Positions 1 to 13,848 of a stretch of 64,000 nucleotides of DNA are shown here, piece after piece. Position 1 is the first letter of the stretch. The number at the start of each line of letters is the position of its first letter. The stretch is from Drosophila pseudoobscura (taxonomy: Eukaryota; Arthropoda; Insecta; Diptera; Drosophilidae): positions 24,512,001 to 24,576,000 of the forward strand of contig NC_046681.1 of NCBI RefSeq assembly GCF_009870125.1, written 5' to 3'. A program made the position numbers and the translations under genes. The notes under the pieces were generated by a model, which did no database searches, was not told the DNA's origin, and saw nothing but the letters and a program-made list of their open reading frames with translations.

Positions 1-1449
1 TAATCCACAGTATTTACATAATCACAGCTATACTCACGCCTCTCTAATGCTTTCGATCATAACGAATCCTTTCTTCAGTCCGATTCGGATCATTCCGAAT
101 CACTCAAAGCCCAGAATATCCAATAGAGAGTGAGCGAGAAAGAAAAAACGAAATTTTTCGGCTCTGACAGGCGACCGAAGCGAATACCGAATCGATTGGG
201 TTGCCCGTTCATTTATGGCTTTCATTTGAACCCAGTTGGATATTGAATTCATCAAAGATCCCTCCACTCCCCCCAGGCCCCCTGTATCCCCTGGATAGCA
301 AATATTCGCATACATATTTCAGCACTGCCATGGAGGGATTTATTTGATTTAAACTGTTCGTCAAGCGGCTTCAATCGTTCTCGCTAAACTCCAACTAAAT
401 TTCCAACATATTCTATCTATGAAAATTCAGAACCCAAAAACACAAAGAGTTTTTGTTAGTTTCTGTGTGTTTTTTGTTCGAGAAATTACACGCAAAAACG
501 CAAGAGAGAGACAGAGACAGAGAGAGAGAGAGAGAGAAATGAAATTACTCATACGCCCAGTGCCACAATCCAACACAGACACATTTAGAGAGGGAAAGAA
601 AGAGATATGGGGGCTAGAAAGAGAGGGCCAGAGAGGCCGACAAAATGGTTGGCCAACGACAACTAAACAACAACAACAACAACAGGCGAACGAACGACTA
701 AAAACAGCAATAACAAACATGAATTTTAACAAAATACAATTTCAATACAATTCAAACTTTCTAACACAGACATAGACACACACACACAAAGGCACAGAAG
801 AGTAGCAAACCAAGCGTGTCAGAGAGGGATAGAGAGATAAAGTAGTGGCAGCCCCCCCGCACCCCTCTTAACCGCAGCGCCAGCGCCCATGCCCAGGCCT
901 TCGTCCATCATCCACAACCCCTTTCAAAACCCCCACCCACCCCCATGAACCCCAGCCGAACCGTGCGAATATGAAACTAAAACTTCCTCTACTCATTTCC
1001 TGTCCAGGTCCGGGGTCCCCGTTCCCCAATCCGGCCACCGCATCGCCTGCTGCTGATGGTCGAGGAGCAGGATTGGGCGGTGGGGTAGAGGGGATAGAGT
1101 GGGGGGGGACATGGCAAAAACTATCTCGCCCGACTGTCTCGCCAGTTTTCAGTTGCGTTCTAAATTCATACATTCATTACCATCGCATTTCATTCACACC
1201 CAACGCCCGACCCATCAGCCCAACCGTCCTCTCATCACCCCCAGACCAAGCCCCAACCCACCAGCCCCCAACCCCCAACCCCCATCCGCAATGAAGTTAA
1301 ATACAATCGTTGGTCCGTAAACAAAGCAAGGCCCACTGTACTACTGGCACGAGTGGAGGAGGGCCTGGGTGGGGGCTTGGGGGGATGGGAGAGTAGTTCG
1401 CTGCTCATAAAGTAATAAATTGTACCGTAAATAGTGCGGCGCAAGTGTT

Positions 1450-1536
1450 CGATGGAAGGATGGATGGAGAGATGGATAGATAGATGGATGGTTGAATGGT
1501 TGAATGGTTGGTTGGATGGATGGTTGGATGGATAGC
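1450..1536. repeat. degenerate TGGA/TGGT tetranucleotide tract
   Basis: About 85 bp of interspersed GATGGA, GATAGA and TGAATGGT words, a typical imperfect Drosophila tetranucleotide microsatellite. Confidence 0.85.
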
Positions 1537-2312
1537 AGGAAGGGACTGTCGACAGAAGGATAGTAGGATGCCAGGACGGCATGAGAGCGAAGCGGAACGA
1601 AGGAACTCCTCCTGACTGAAGCAATTCATCTCAACTCTTGAGCTGTTCCCCTTTTCTGTTTGCAGAGCAGCTGGACTCGACCGCAAAAGGAAACTCGGAA
1701 ACTATTTATGCACTGAAAAATCAATTGATTTTAATAGTTTAGAGATATCAAACAGAACTATCCGTATAGGAATGAATTTCAACCGATTTTCTTGTAGTGT
1801 AAACCCCTGGCGATGCTTCCACCATTCCATATAGAGATTAGCTCCCCCTCAGCTCCATGGAAATCCCAAGATCATATCAAGCCTTGCGCCAAAGAAATGC
1901 TGAAACGCCGGCTATTGAAAGGAGCTTCCTGCCAGCCCCCCACCCACTCGCCACACCTACGAGTATCAGCCAAGAAAATCCCCCGAAAACCCTTCTCTCT
2001 CTCGCTCGCCTTCGAAGCGGCAAAAAGTTCCCATCCCTTTGGCCAGACACGATTCCTAATCCCCGGCAACGTTAACCACATACGACCACATCGTTCATCA
2101 TTGGCCCTGTGCGTGTGTGCTGACACTGCCCCAGAGGGGGGCAGAGAGGGTATATGTGCGCGTGTGTGTGTGTGGGGCTGGGGTGACTATTGGCATCAGG
2201 CTGCAGCCTGTACTAATGAATTACGCAATCTAAAACTATGTACATTTAATTCAAATTCACAAAACTGTACGCCAAACTAACCGAAACGAATGCCATATAC
2301 GGACGGATACGG

Positions 2313-2313
<1 letters not shown>

Positions 2314-2352
<39 letters not shown>

Positions 2353-2360
2353 AGAGAGAG
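2314..2360. repeat. (CA)n followed by (GA)n compound microsatellite
   Basis: A run of about 18 CA units passes directly into about 6 AG units. Confidence 0.95.
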
Positions 2361-3588
2361 GCAGGCACATATGTATGCGGACAGGACACACACGGCCACG
2401 ACCATAAACCCACCCGACAAACTTTTTTGCTGCCTCTGCCAGCGTCGCTGCCCACTGCGCTGGGATGATGCTGCTGTATATTTTGGAATAATTCAAAGCG
2501 AATACATTTCGGGGGTTTCCCCGCTGCGCCCAGTCCACCCCCCCCTCCACCATCAAAAACCTCGCCCAAAAACTCGAACATCCATCTTCTCTCCAACCCC
2601 ATCGGCAGCGGCCTAAGCATCGCCCATCGCCCATTGCCCCATTGCCATTCCATTACCGACACCATTGGCGTCAACGTCAGCATCCATCGCACATGTCCTT
2701 GCAATTGTTCTTGCCCACAGTGCGCCCCTCTCCCCTGCCCCCCTGCTGACCCTTCTCTACCTCTCTCTCTCTCTCTGGAACACTCTCCAACTCTCTCCAC
2801 CATCTGGGGCAAACACGAGAACGAAAGCGTGCGCAAAAACCAACAACAGAAAGAGGATGAAGGACTTGTCTCGTTGCGGTGGTCGCAGCATTTGATACAC
2901 TTTCAAAGAGCACACAAGGACTGAGATGAGCAAGGGCCATATATATTTTTGGTACAGGTTGGCTTTTGGCAAAAGGCCCCTCTAGCTCTCGTTTGAGCCG
3001 GAAGGCAGGCACCGACTGAGACTATTTATATGGTATTTGGTAGATAATATATGAAACATACCTATAGGAGGGCTTTAATCGAATTTTAAGGTGTTATTTA
3101 TGAAGAATAGAAGCAGAAAAGTGGTTATCTTAAGCCTGGTCTTATGAGCAATTGTTGCTATGACGATCTATGTAGGGAGATATGGTAATATATAGCTATT
3201 CCATGGCTGATCCCATTCCTAAGCTTCAAAGTTCATTCGCTCTTTAAAACTATAGGACTATAGGACAATGTTGAATAGGAATTCAATCTGAAAAACTCGA
3301 TGACTATTCGACAGACTTCGGCCTTGCCAAGCCCAAGTACCAAGGTACTTTCTTTGGTCCCTTTCAAATAATACCTTCCTCCGTAAAGGGTATAACAACG
3401 GCAATAGAATGGAGAAGAGCAACAGCAGAGGCAACAGCAGAGGCAACAGCAACACCAACAAGCAGTTATATTCCCATATAATATTCGTACACACTTTGCA
3501 AACATGTTTGTCGATGATGTATTATACAAAATGCCCATAAAAAGGCCCGCATGAGCGAGACGGCGCGACAGGACCCATGAACAGACAC

Positions 3589-3589
<1 letters not shown>

Positions 3590-3629
<40 letters not shown>

Positions 3630-3634
3630 AAAAA
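3590..3634. repeat. (CA)n microsatellite ending in an A-run
   Basis: About 17 CA units followed by ten or more A residues. A shorter GT tract of opposite sense lies about 50 bp downstream, so the two could pair in a transcript. Confidence 0.95.
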
Positions 3635-6600
3635 AGGGAAAGGGAAGAAAGTTGTGTGTGTCTCTCTATGGCATGTGTGTGTGTGTGCTAGAATGAGAGC
3701 ATCCGATGGCGTAATCATCGTTTGTCTCTCTATGCTGCCTCGTTCTCTATTTGTGTGTGTGTGGGGGGGTATGTGTGTGTGCGAGGGCCACTAAATCGAA
3801 ATGCCAAAATGCCCATTTCTATTCCAGAGTTGGGCCCCGCATAAGCGATACAGACATTTCGTTTTTTGGGGGGGTAATACATCAAACTAGCCGCATCAAT
3901 AGCACGCACACACAAACACGGATACATACACACGTATAGAAGGGTCTGTGTGCAACAACGAGGACAACGAAAAACAATAGCCAAAGTTAATAAGTGTGTG
4001 TGTGTGTGTGCTCGAGAGAGTATATGGAAAAAGAGTAAAATACTTCATGCAGAACCGAGCCAAAAAACCGAATCGAATAGAACAGAACAGAGCAGAGAAG
4101 AGGACGAGCAAAACAGAAGACGACAGCAGACAACACGAAGAGGAGTCGGAGTATGGGGGGGAGGGGTGGGGCACAAAAAGTTCTTGCCACCAAAAGTAAA
4201 GGAGATAATCTTGGCCAGGAGACGAAGAACGAACTGCTTGCCAAGAGCCAACAACATCCAAGACCCAGACCCCAACCCAAGCCCCCAACCCCCCTTCGTC
4301 GGCAAGGGGCACCTCCTGAACTCCGTTCTAATGACCGCCAAGATAGAATGACATTTGGGGCTGTCAGCTTTCATTGTTGGTCCGTTCTTGTATTGTGTTT
4401 GCATGTGTGTGCGAGAACGTGTGTGTGAGTGTGAGTGAAGAAAACTTTAAGTACACAGTGCCCAAGGAGTCGGGTTTTAAACCGGGCAGATGGACAGTGG
4501 TTCGAGGTGGGCAACATTTTGTCGAAGGGTTAAAGTAGTTTCAGGTTTATGGCCCTTGAAAGATAAGCTTAACAGGGAGTTAACTAACTAAGGAAGACTA
4601 TTCGAACTGAGTTAAGGATATTTAGATATACTCCTCCTTTGATGGGAAATTGGGAAAGCAATTGGATATATCTGAAGCTCCCAAATCCTTAGTATGAAGT
4701 ATGGAGAATATTCTTGTGAAAATTGACAAACATTTAAGATTATTAAACATTATTTATGATCCAATAAGAGATAGGCTTTACCTTCCTAACGAAGGGCCTT
4801 TCGTATGTATATTTATCAAACATATAATATACCCAATTCCAAGGGATTCCATAGTTCGAGTTATAGTTTCTTCCCCTTCTGACCTCCACTGTGGCACAAC
4901 TGAGGTCCTCCTTAAACCTAAAGTGTGGGGTGTAACCATTTCCTTGACTTTCCGCACCACTGTGCCCCGTTGCGGGCCTGTTGTGCCCATGGGGAAGATG
5001 GCAAAAGGCTACATTTCGGCAATAAGACGCCTTCGGTCCAGGCACAATCACCACGAAACCAAGCAGCACAGGCCCAGGGACACCAAAGGCCCAGCCGCCA
5101 GAGCCCAGACCCCAGACCCCAACTCAGACGCAGACAGTGGCTGTGGCGGTGTCGGAGGGCTGAGGACTGAGGGCTGAGGGCAGAAGCAACTGCGGTCCAA
5201 GTACGTGAAAATTGATAGATGAGTTATGGGTGAGGCTGTGGGGTGGGGTGGGGGGCTGTGTAGAGAAGAAGGCGAAGGGTTCACATGCATATGTCCTTAC
5301 ACGCACACACACAGGGCCAGAGCGAGAGAGAGAGAGAGAGAGACAGCTCTCCCACCCCCCTATACCCACAAGTGTAGTTGATTCTGTCTGTCTGTATGTA
5401 TGTGTGCTCGTGTGTGTGTTTGTATGTCCTGCAGTTAAGTTTAGCAAGTGGCAATGAGTCCGAAGACGTTCTTCTTCCAACGTCCGTCCACAGCTGTCTG
5501 TCTGTGTGTGGGTGTTTGCTGTCTAACTGTGTGTGTGTGTGTGTGTGTGTGTCTTGGGTTCATGTGTGTGTGGCAAAGCATTTTTCAACGTTTGCCTTGG
5601 CAGCCGGGGGCATTAAAAGTTTTCGTATTTATTTTGTAGTCGGTTAACAATATTCCTTTTCTGTGCCCCCCCCCCCACCACCCACCACCCACCACCCACC
5701 TAACCCTGTCCGTTCTGGTCCCACGACCCACTCATGGCGCACACACACACACACAGACACCGACACCGACACGTAAGAGTTGTGTAATTGTATGCGTGCG
5801 TTTTGTTTGCGGACGTGGTCGTGGATGTCTTGGACGTCTTGCGGCACAAACACACACACACACATGTGGCAGAGATAGATAATACATACATACATACATA
5901 TATATGTACGAGTACATGGACTTGGAGGATGCTTGGATGGGTGTATGTGTGTGTGTGTGTGTGTGTGCGTGAGTGCGGGTCGAGCTGAAAACTTTTATGT
6001 GTAATACATCAATTGCAAAAAGATAGCCAAATGCTGTTAACTTTATACACAACTCATACATACATGCATGCCTTTCTCTCTCTCTATCTTACACTCTATG
6101 TGTGTGTGGGTGGGTGTTTGTGTGTGGGTGTACACTTGGCCAAGGACCCGGAGTTACTTACGCCCGGCCAAACTCCTCATGTGGCGCAAGTAAAAGATAC
6201 ATTTATTATGTGCGAAGAGCGATGAACACAAGCGATTTATCCTTTTTAACTTTTCTCTCTCTCTCTCTCTCTCTCTTCGCTTCTCTCTCTGCTTTCCACT
6301 ATCTGTGTGTGTGTCCCGACTGGACCACCCACATCTGGGGCCGTGACTAATTTATGGCCTCCAACCAGCAGCTCTCCAAGAGCGGCCTTTCCACCCATCG
6401 TTTAAGCCCAGGCTAATTTCGATTTTTGGTTGCAAGTGCCCGCAAAAGTAGGCAACACTTTTTGCGCTCGCACACTAGGGCCTCCGACAGTCGCGGGCAG
6501 CATATTAGCAGGGCTTGCAACAATTAAAAATGTGTTAAAAGTACATTAGGAATGGCAATTGTACCCCCGAGGAGGACATTTTAATATGGTTTCTGAATAC

Positions 6601-9600
6601 ACGGAGAGCTTACCTGGCGGCTAAGGCCTTTGGGGTAGGTGGATAACCTGTGCCTCAGTGCCTTACTATATCTTTTTAGAGTACTTCCTCCTGCAGTGGA
6701 GCACTGGAGAGAGAGATTCCAAGAGATCTTTTAGTCAAAAAAAGATTCAATTCAGCCAGATGATCCCCTTGTCTAAATAATACCTTAAGGTATCTTAAAC
6801 ATAATCGGATACAAATATGTGTCCCCCTGTCCACCCCCTGGCCCCCCATTGACCGCTGGAGTCCATATGCTGTTAGAGATTAGATATGTCAGAAATCCTT
6901 TCAATCGCTCAACGTTCTGTACATATTAAAAACACGTTCGAGAGATGCCAAAAGTTTTCTCATTTCAAAAGTTAAAAAAACAACAAACAAAACAAACAAA
7001 CAGCATTATCGTTGCGGGGCCATCATCAACATTCGTCACAGGCCAACGAGCTGGACCCAGGGCCCAGGAGCCAGGACCTAAACCTGGTCCGACATCTGCG
7101 TCCCCACATGCCCCTCCCCATTCCCCCCCTGTCTATGTACACAGACAAAAAGTTGTGCTCGATCTTGGCATGTGTCCGCCTTGAATATGCATTTGGCGGC
7201 ACTTACAGTTTTCGGCGAGGGGGTGGGGGAGAGGGGGGGGGGGCGGTGGGTCGATGTCGCACTCGATGTCGATGTCGATGTCAATGCTGATGTCGGTAGT
7301 GCCGGGTAGTAGTCCGCCTTCGACTGCCAGTTCATATATCACTCGGTGTCGGCCCCACCCAGCCCTCTGCCTCCCTCCCCCCTCCTCCCCCCTGTCGTCA
7401 CACATGTGCTCAACGGCAATTTCGCTTTCAATTTCAAATGCTATCTATGAGGGAATGCGAATGCGAATCCGAGATGCGAAGACGCCCACACAAAGCCCCA
7501 AGAAAAGAAAAGCAAGCAAGTGGAAAAGAAAAGAAAAGAAAAAAGAAAAGAAAAGAAAAGAGAACAAGCAAACTTGTTTGCAAAGTTTAAACAACATTTC
7601 GTTTGGCTTTTGCCAGGCCGTACGTGGCCGGGACCCCCCACCCCCACCCCACCACGAAAAAGGACAAAACTTTGCCATTTTTTTGGCAAACTGTTTTGGT
7701 GGCATTTACTTATAAGATAAACAAATGCAGAGATGGATTGTCCTGACATCTGGGCAGCGTCTCGAATCTAAAGTGGGTTTTCCAGCGATAAATCTTAGCC
7801 CATACCCCGATCCTGAAAAGCTAATTAACTGCGGCCCCCAGCCCCCCACCCCAGGGCTGCGTATCTAATGAATTCGGTCAACGATTTTTACGACACACTC
7901 ATATGAAATCGAGAAACTGCTGGGACGCACAGGACGGACGGAGTAATTCACTTTATCCATAATTCAATCACAACTATTTCGCGGGGCCAGAGAGATCGTA
8001 AAACTGCAGAGACCCTGCCTGCAGGACGCCGCCAATTGGCTGGGATTAATTTTTGTGGCTGTCAGATGCTCGAGAAGTACACTGAGAGGAAAGGCTAGCA
8101 AGAACAAGCGAAAATGTTGTGCCAGAAGGAAGATCTGAATTGCCAAGGACCCATAATCTATTCTATTCCGAAAAGAGAGAATACAAATATGGAAAAATCC
8201 TAACATTTCTTTGGGAGGAAAGGCAGACTTTATAGGAATGAGCTGCCACATAGTTTTTGCCACCAGTCCTCGAGATTTCCTCCCTCTCTGAGGACTACTT
8301 CCTGGTGTTCCCTCTCTGTGGACTTCTTCCTGATTTTCCCCCAGTGTATGCGAGATTTCGCATCTATTTACCCGTTTTATTGCAAAAATTCGTTGATAAA
8401 CTTGCGCGCAAATAAAACGGACCATAAAAATTAATAAAAACCCAATGTCCGGCCGAGGCTTTATAGTTTTATTATCGGCCAAAAGATGTCCGATTTGGCC
8501 TCTCAAAAATTCAAAAGCAACCAACATTTTGTGCTGAGTGAGCAGTGCTCGTAAAAGCCGGACTCTAGCCACCCCATCGAAAAATAACCATTTTCCTACC
8601 CGCAAACAAGAAAAAAACTTATTAAGTAATAAATTCCAATAAGAACAAAGGCCCTGCCGCCTCTCCCCGACAAAATTACAAGAGAAAATATGCATAACAG
8701 CAATAACAATAGCAATAATAATAATAAGCGAGGTGATAACGATCGCAAGACATCGGGAAATGACCGTTAAACACACCTACGACGCACCCTCCTTTCGGGG
8801 GCGTGCAACCCTTTGACCCCACGGACAGAGACAAAGCGCCTTTGGGAGAGATATATGTATGTTTGCTGCCAGAGCCAGAGCCATAATAATATCAATGGGC
8901 CAGGCCCATTGACGGGAGTGATTTATATAGAAAAATTCATTATTTGCCGGCACCCCAGCCCCCCCACCCCTTCGAGTATATCCTGGGCATCGGGAGAGTT
9001 CATTTACGAAATGCAAAACGAGTCCAGTCCGGGCTGGGGGCAGGACTGCTTCGATATAATGGCTCCCTTGGCGCGAAAGGAAATGTTACCCGAGACGCTT
9101 TATCTTTAATAAAGCTAATTCCTATTGCCGCTAACAGGCCAGCGACATGCGAGTCCGCAACGCGGATTGGGTTTGGAATCGCAGACAGACCAGGACGTGG
9201 TCCTTTCTGCTCTGCTCCCCGAGACTGATTGCCGTCGCGCTCCGATTGAATGCTCCGCTCCGCTCAGGTAATTGATGTGGGTGCGGAGGTGCAGATACAA
9301 GGATATACGGATGTCAGTCGATGGCTGGAACGTCTTGCATAACCCAAAGGTGAATTGGCACAGAAAACTCCCTCGCATGCGTCCATAATTGATGGGCCAG
9401 TGGCAGGGCCTCACCAAGCCCACGTCTTGAAACGGGGTGTCCTGTGTACAGCACACCCAGGAATATCTGGAGACTAGCTGATTATGAAATAAAAAGCAAT
9501 TAGCTGAAGAAATAATTTCATAATACCATTTTTTTGTATGCACTTTCCACGTTTCAAAAATTAGGTTATAGGCCTGGAAGAGTAGATCAAAGTAGATCAG

Positions 9601-12516
9601 AGTAGACCAAAATCTGTTTTAAAAATTCAAAAACCCGCGACTTGGTGACTGCATACTTTTATATTTTTTACTCGCCATCTGCAACGCGTTTGTCCTTCAA
9701 AATTTATGGATTAAAAACATAATTGTTCCAACTTTCCTAGGATTTTTGATTCGTATGGATAGAGTGGATATATCTGCCGATTCTTTTGTTCTTTCTGTGA
9801 AAAATTGTTCTTTGAACGGAAGGATTTGAGCCCTTTCCCCCTCTCAACTTGGGTTTCATTTTCTTTGTGATTTCCAAAAATAGTTCATATGGGTGCATAA
9901 TTATTTGCAAAATTGGTTTATGCATTTTATATCTCATTAATTATGCACAGCCACAGATGACGAGGGGGGAGAGGGGCAACCAGAGCGGTGGAGACGCACC
10001 AAAATGGTTACGAAATTACGCACAGACCAACGCACACGGCCACCTCGACCTCCACCTCGAGCCCCAGCCCCCAGCCCCCGAGGAGATCCTGCAAAGCCCT
10101 TTCCCTAACCGTGTCCCTACGACCCCCCCGTGTGTGTGTGTGTGTGTGGAGAACGCATCGCATCTTTTGAGAAGCAGCCATACAAAAAATGCACTTGCTA
10201 AGGGGGAAATCTTACGCCTGATTTGATCCGGGGCCATACACACACACACACACAAAGACACAAAGACACAATGTCCTCGGCAGCGGTTGTCCCTGTTGTT
10301 CTTGTGGCTGTCATTTGCAGGCAGGCAGGCAGGACACACACACACTCGGATACTCGGTTACTCGGTTTGCATCCTTTCGGTTTCCTCAAATGTGACAAAT
10401 TCGAGATGTGCTTGGCTAGTCAAAGGAGATCGCCAGGCCAGCCCAGCCCAGAACTGGCTGCGTCTGGCCTGGCCTGTCCTGTCCTGTCCCATCCTGAATG
10501 GGTCCTAGCCCTACTACTGTCCTGGGCTGTCGTGTCCTGTCCCATCCACTGCACTTGAGTTTCGGCCAATCGACGAGGACCTCAGGATGCTCACTGAAGA
10601 AAACTGTGATGCGACCATGCATGTTTTATGTGCATCTAACTATATCCGAAACCCCGTGCGAGAGACAGAGCCGGCTATACACATGGCAATGGATGGACAG
10701 GACTCAGTAGAGGCGGAGGGAGGGACGGCCCTATTGCATATTGTATTTTCAATTTTATTCGATTGCATTTTATTGTATTTTTCACTTGATATATATTTAT
10801 GCATCGGAATTGTTTGGTTTGCCTTCTCCCTTGAGTTGTCACGCACAAAGCCAGAACTAAATTGTTTAATTTGATTTCAGTTTTTGGGGTCGCCTTGCGT
10901 CATGCATGACCCGCACCCATAAACACCCATGGACACCCAACACCCAACGCCTATGCAAATCTCTGGCCATCCAACAAAATGACTCAATATTTTTGGGGCC
11001 TCAGGGGCTGTGCCTTGGTCTAGGTCCTGGGCCTTGGCAATTTTCTATACATTAAATTGCGTTTTATTTTTCAATATTTATTATTATCGAATATTGAAAC
11101 GGAATCAGAATGGAAATGGAAGTGGAAGTGGAAATGGGAGCGTGGAGTGCGAGTGCCAGAGTGCCACAGTGCAGAAGATGGATCTGCTTTCGAGGCCAGG
11201 TGTGTTCATGCACGCCACATGGCTATACTATACAGACACCAGCCGCTTATAGAATATATAGAATATGGAATATAGTCCCGTCCAAACCGGCAATGGTTCT
11301 GTGGCACGCGATACGCCAGGCCCTTCCTCCACTCCTTGCCATGCATCCAATAGTCCACCATTCCACAAATCCACCCTTTCTGCATGGATTCTACTTTTGC
11401 GGCGCATTAATACCCGTACAGTGCGTTTCAGCGGCATATGGTAGATAGAAATTTGAGGATTAAACGATCGCAGCTTTAGTTTCTTGAATTTTGAGTTTTT
11501 TTAGGGGTGATATCGAATAATATTAGGTTATTAGGGGGCAAATCCACTGCACACTCGCTCACCCCGGGCTCACTCGCTGTCCTTGCTCACGCAGATATGA
11601 GTAAAGTATCGGAAACAACGATCCCAAGCGTTCTTTATAGTATAGGGAGCTATATCCTTGAATTTTCGATGGGTTATATTCAATAAACGATAAACAATGA
11701 ACTCTATATATTGACTGGAATTTTTACTCCCATCTCCCATGCATGTCTTTGGGTCTTATAGTTTTATCCACGCACTGTATTCCCTTTTACCTCTAAGAAA
11801 CACGAACTATATGGAGCTAAATACTACTCCCAGATAAAAGAGTCCCCCATTTGTGAGTTTCACTGCAAAACCGATTAAATAGATTGTGAATAAAACCTAT
11901 GATTTCTGTTTTCCTAGATTATTTGCACTCTTTTGTACTATATTTGAATAATTATTTTGCCTGCCTGCCTGCCTGCCTCGTACTATATCTGTTATATCAT
12001 ATTTAAACTTTAATATTCCATAAGATATATCTATAAACATTCTGTAATTGGCTCAAACAAAAATCAACCAACAAAAAGTGAAAGAAAAAACAATTGGCTA
12101 AAACCTCGACGATCCGTGTGTGTGTTCCGCCGCAGGCAATCCTAACTGTAAGAACTGAATGTTTCCATAACAAATTGGCACTCTAAGAAAATGTTGAAAA
12201 CCTGAAAAATCTCTCGAAAATTGGCACCAGAAAATTGGAATTACGAAATCTGTAGAGGAGGTTTGATTCAGTTCTGCTGTTCTGTTGTTGTTGCTGCTGC
12301 CGCCGAAGAATCCATCTCCCAGATACACACACACACACTCTTTCCCCCTCCCCAGTCCCCCTCCCACCACTGTACATCAAAATTTGAAGGAGGAGCAGAA
12401 ATCGAACTGAGAGAAAAGATATCCTTTAGCTTGCTTCTGATTTTTGATTTCACATTGACTTCCTCCCGACTTTCTCCCCCCCGTGCTGGACACTAACGAC
12501 CTGTCGACCATCGCAG

Positions 12517-13739
12517 GCACATTCCTGAATGCCAAGAACAGCATCAAGCAGGAGACCGTCGATCCGGAGGCGGAGGAGGAGCCACAGCCGCAGCCGCACG
12601 AGGCGCATGCCGCCGACCGTCGCCCGGGGGCCAGCAAGCTGGCGAAGATCATGCAGAGGCCGCAGCTGTCGCAGCTGTTCGCAGAGCAGCGGAGGAGCCA
12701 CCAGTCGCACCATCAGCACCACCATCCGACGCACCACCACCACCAGCACAATCCTCACCAGCACCACAACCACAACAACAACAATAATAATAATTCCAAT
12801 ACGAATCACAACAAGAGGAAAAGGAACCGCTCGGCCAACTCCTCGCCCACGCCCTCGGCACGGTCCTGGAACGACAGCGAGGAGGAGCACGATCCGGAGG
12901 AGAACCTCCTCCATGCCGGCAGCAACCAGAACCAGAACCAGAACAACCACACCAACAACGACGACGAGGACGACCGCTCGTCGTCGGCCTCCTCGGCCAT
13001 ATCGCTGACCATGAAGCGGACGCGGCAGTCCAGCGAGTCCACCCTCTATCAGACCCTGCTCCTGAAGCAGGAGCAGCAGCAGCAGCTCCAGCACTCCCGT
13101 CACGAGGCAGCCCAGCAGCAGCAGCAGCAGCAACACCAACAGCAGCAGCAGCAGCAGCAATATCTGGACGAGCTGCAACAGTCCGTGTCCGTGTCGCACC
13201 AGCAGCAGCTGACCGCCAATCTGTTCATGGCCCGCACCATTGCCCTCAGCCGATCCCGGGACTTTCCCGAACTTTTCCAGAATACCTCGGCGGCGGCCGT
13301 GGCAGCCGCTGCTGCAGCAGCAGCCAGTGCCACAGCCGCCTCGGCGGCCACGGTCAGTCCGGGAAATGGCAATGGGTCCGGACAGGGACAGGGACCCGGA
13401 CTGGGACCGGGACCAGGACCTGTGCCCGGCCCCGGACCCGGGCCAGTGCCGGGCACCAGCACGGCGGGAAGCGGGCCAAACAGCAGCAGCAGCAGCAACT
13501 ATATGCTGCCCTGTCCGTTGTGCGAGACGCCGCTGGAGCAGCGCGTCTTCAGGCAGCACCTGGACCGGCACTACCCGCGCGACAGTCCCGTGTGTCCGGT
13601 GATCGAGTGCGGACGGCGCTTCGCCCATCCGAACTCCGTGCGGAATCACATGCGGATCAAGCACACCCTCCAGTGGGCCAAGATGAAGGCCATGCGCTCG
13701 TCGGGCGGCCCCTTCGCCGGCGGCCCGGACTTCAAATGA
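12517..13739 (+). CDS. ab: abrupt, alternative 3' terminal exon (zinc-finger module A)
   Basis: A terminal coding exon of about 407 codons, entered in phase 1 from an upstream exon outside the window and ending in TGA at 13737-13739. The product runs from an acidic, His/Asn-rich segment through poly-Q blocks (about 13068-13160), a poly-Ala block (about 13290-13340) and a Gly-Pro repeat, to two C-terminal C2H2 fingers: C-x2-C...H-x3-H near 13510-13570, then C-x4-C...H-x4-H near 13593-13662. That layout fits BTB zinc-finger transcription factors, which swap finger exons by alternative splicing (lola, fru, broad). Assignment to ab rests on the downstream exons, which I recognise, and on the same acceptor phase. 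A poly(A) signal follows 103 nt after the stop. It could instead be an internal exon or belong to a separate gene, since I cannot see the upstream donor. Confidence 0.75.
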
Positions 13740-13842
13740 AACTGCGAGGCGGCGCCAGCCCTGTAATACCCCGTATCCGTACTCGTACTCGTACTCCCCG
13801 TAAAGCTTTCTAGGTTGCTGCTTTCAGTCACTCAATGGCGAC

Positions 13843-13848
13843 AATAAA
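13843..13848 (+). terminator. poly(A) signal for the short abrupt isoform
   Basis: AATAAA lies 103 nt after the stop of zinc-finger module A, before the next coding exon, consistent with alternative polyadenylation of a short isoform. Confidence 0.6.

Larger units (their letters stand above)
1..12516. other. gene-poor, microsatellite-rich tract upstream of / intronic to abrupt
   Basis: I find no convincing exon here. Open frames are short and consist of translated CA/GT, GA and poly-C tracts. The stretch ends at a good 3' splice site (branch-like CTAAC at about 12493-12497, AG ending at 12516) feeding the first zinc-finger exon of abrupt, whose phase-1 start requires an upstream exon. The BTB-domain exon is not in the window, so at least the right part is intron. 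Notable content: GA runs (505-537, 5319-5342), CA/GT runs (2314, 3590, 5529, 5945), an AAAAG run (about 7518-7561) and a GCCT run (11960-11978). Enhancers are plausible but cannot be pinpointed by eye. Confidence 0.6.

Noticed and set aside
419-775. 118-codon plus-strand frame
   Set aside because: Consists of translated GA and CAA microsatellites (Arg-Glu and Gln runs).
8777-9543. Several overlapping frames of 80-140 codons
   Set aside because: No domain, splice or codon-use support on either strand; ordinary intronic noise.
12450-13664. 404-codon antisense frame over abrupt module A
   Set aside because: Made of Leu, Val and Gly runs complementary to the Gln, His and Pro codons on the plus strand; the sense frame has zinc fingers.
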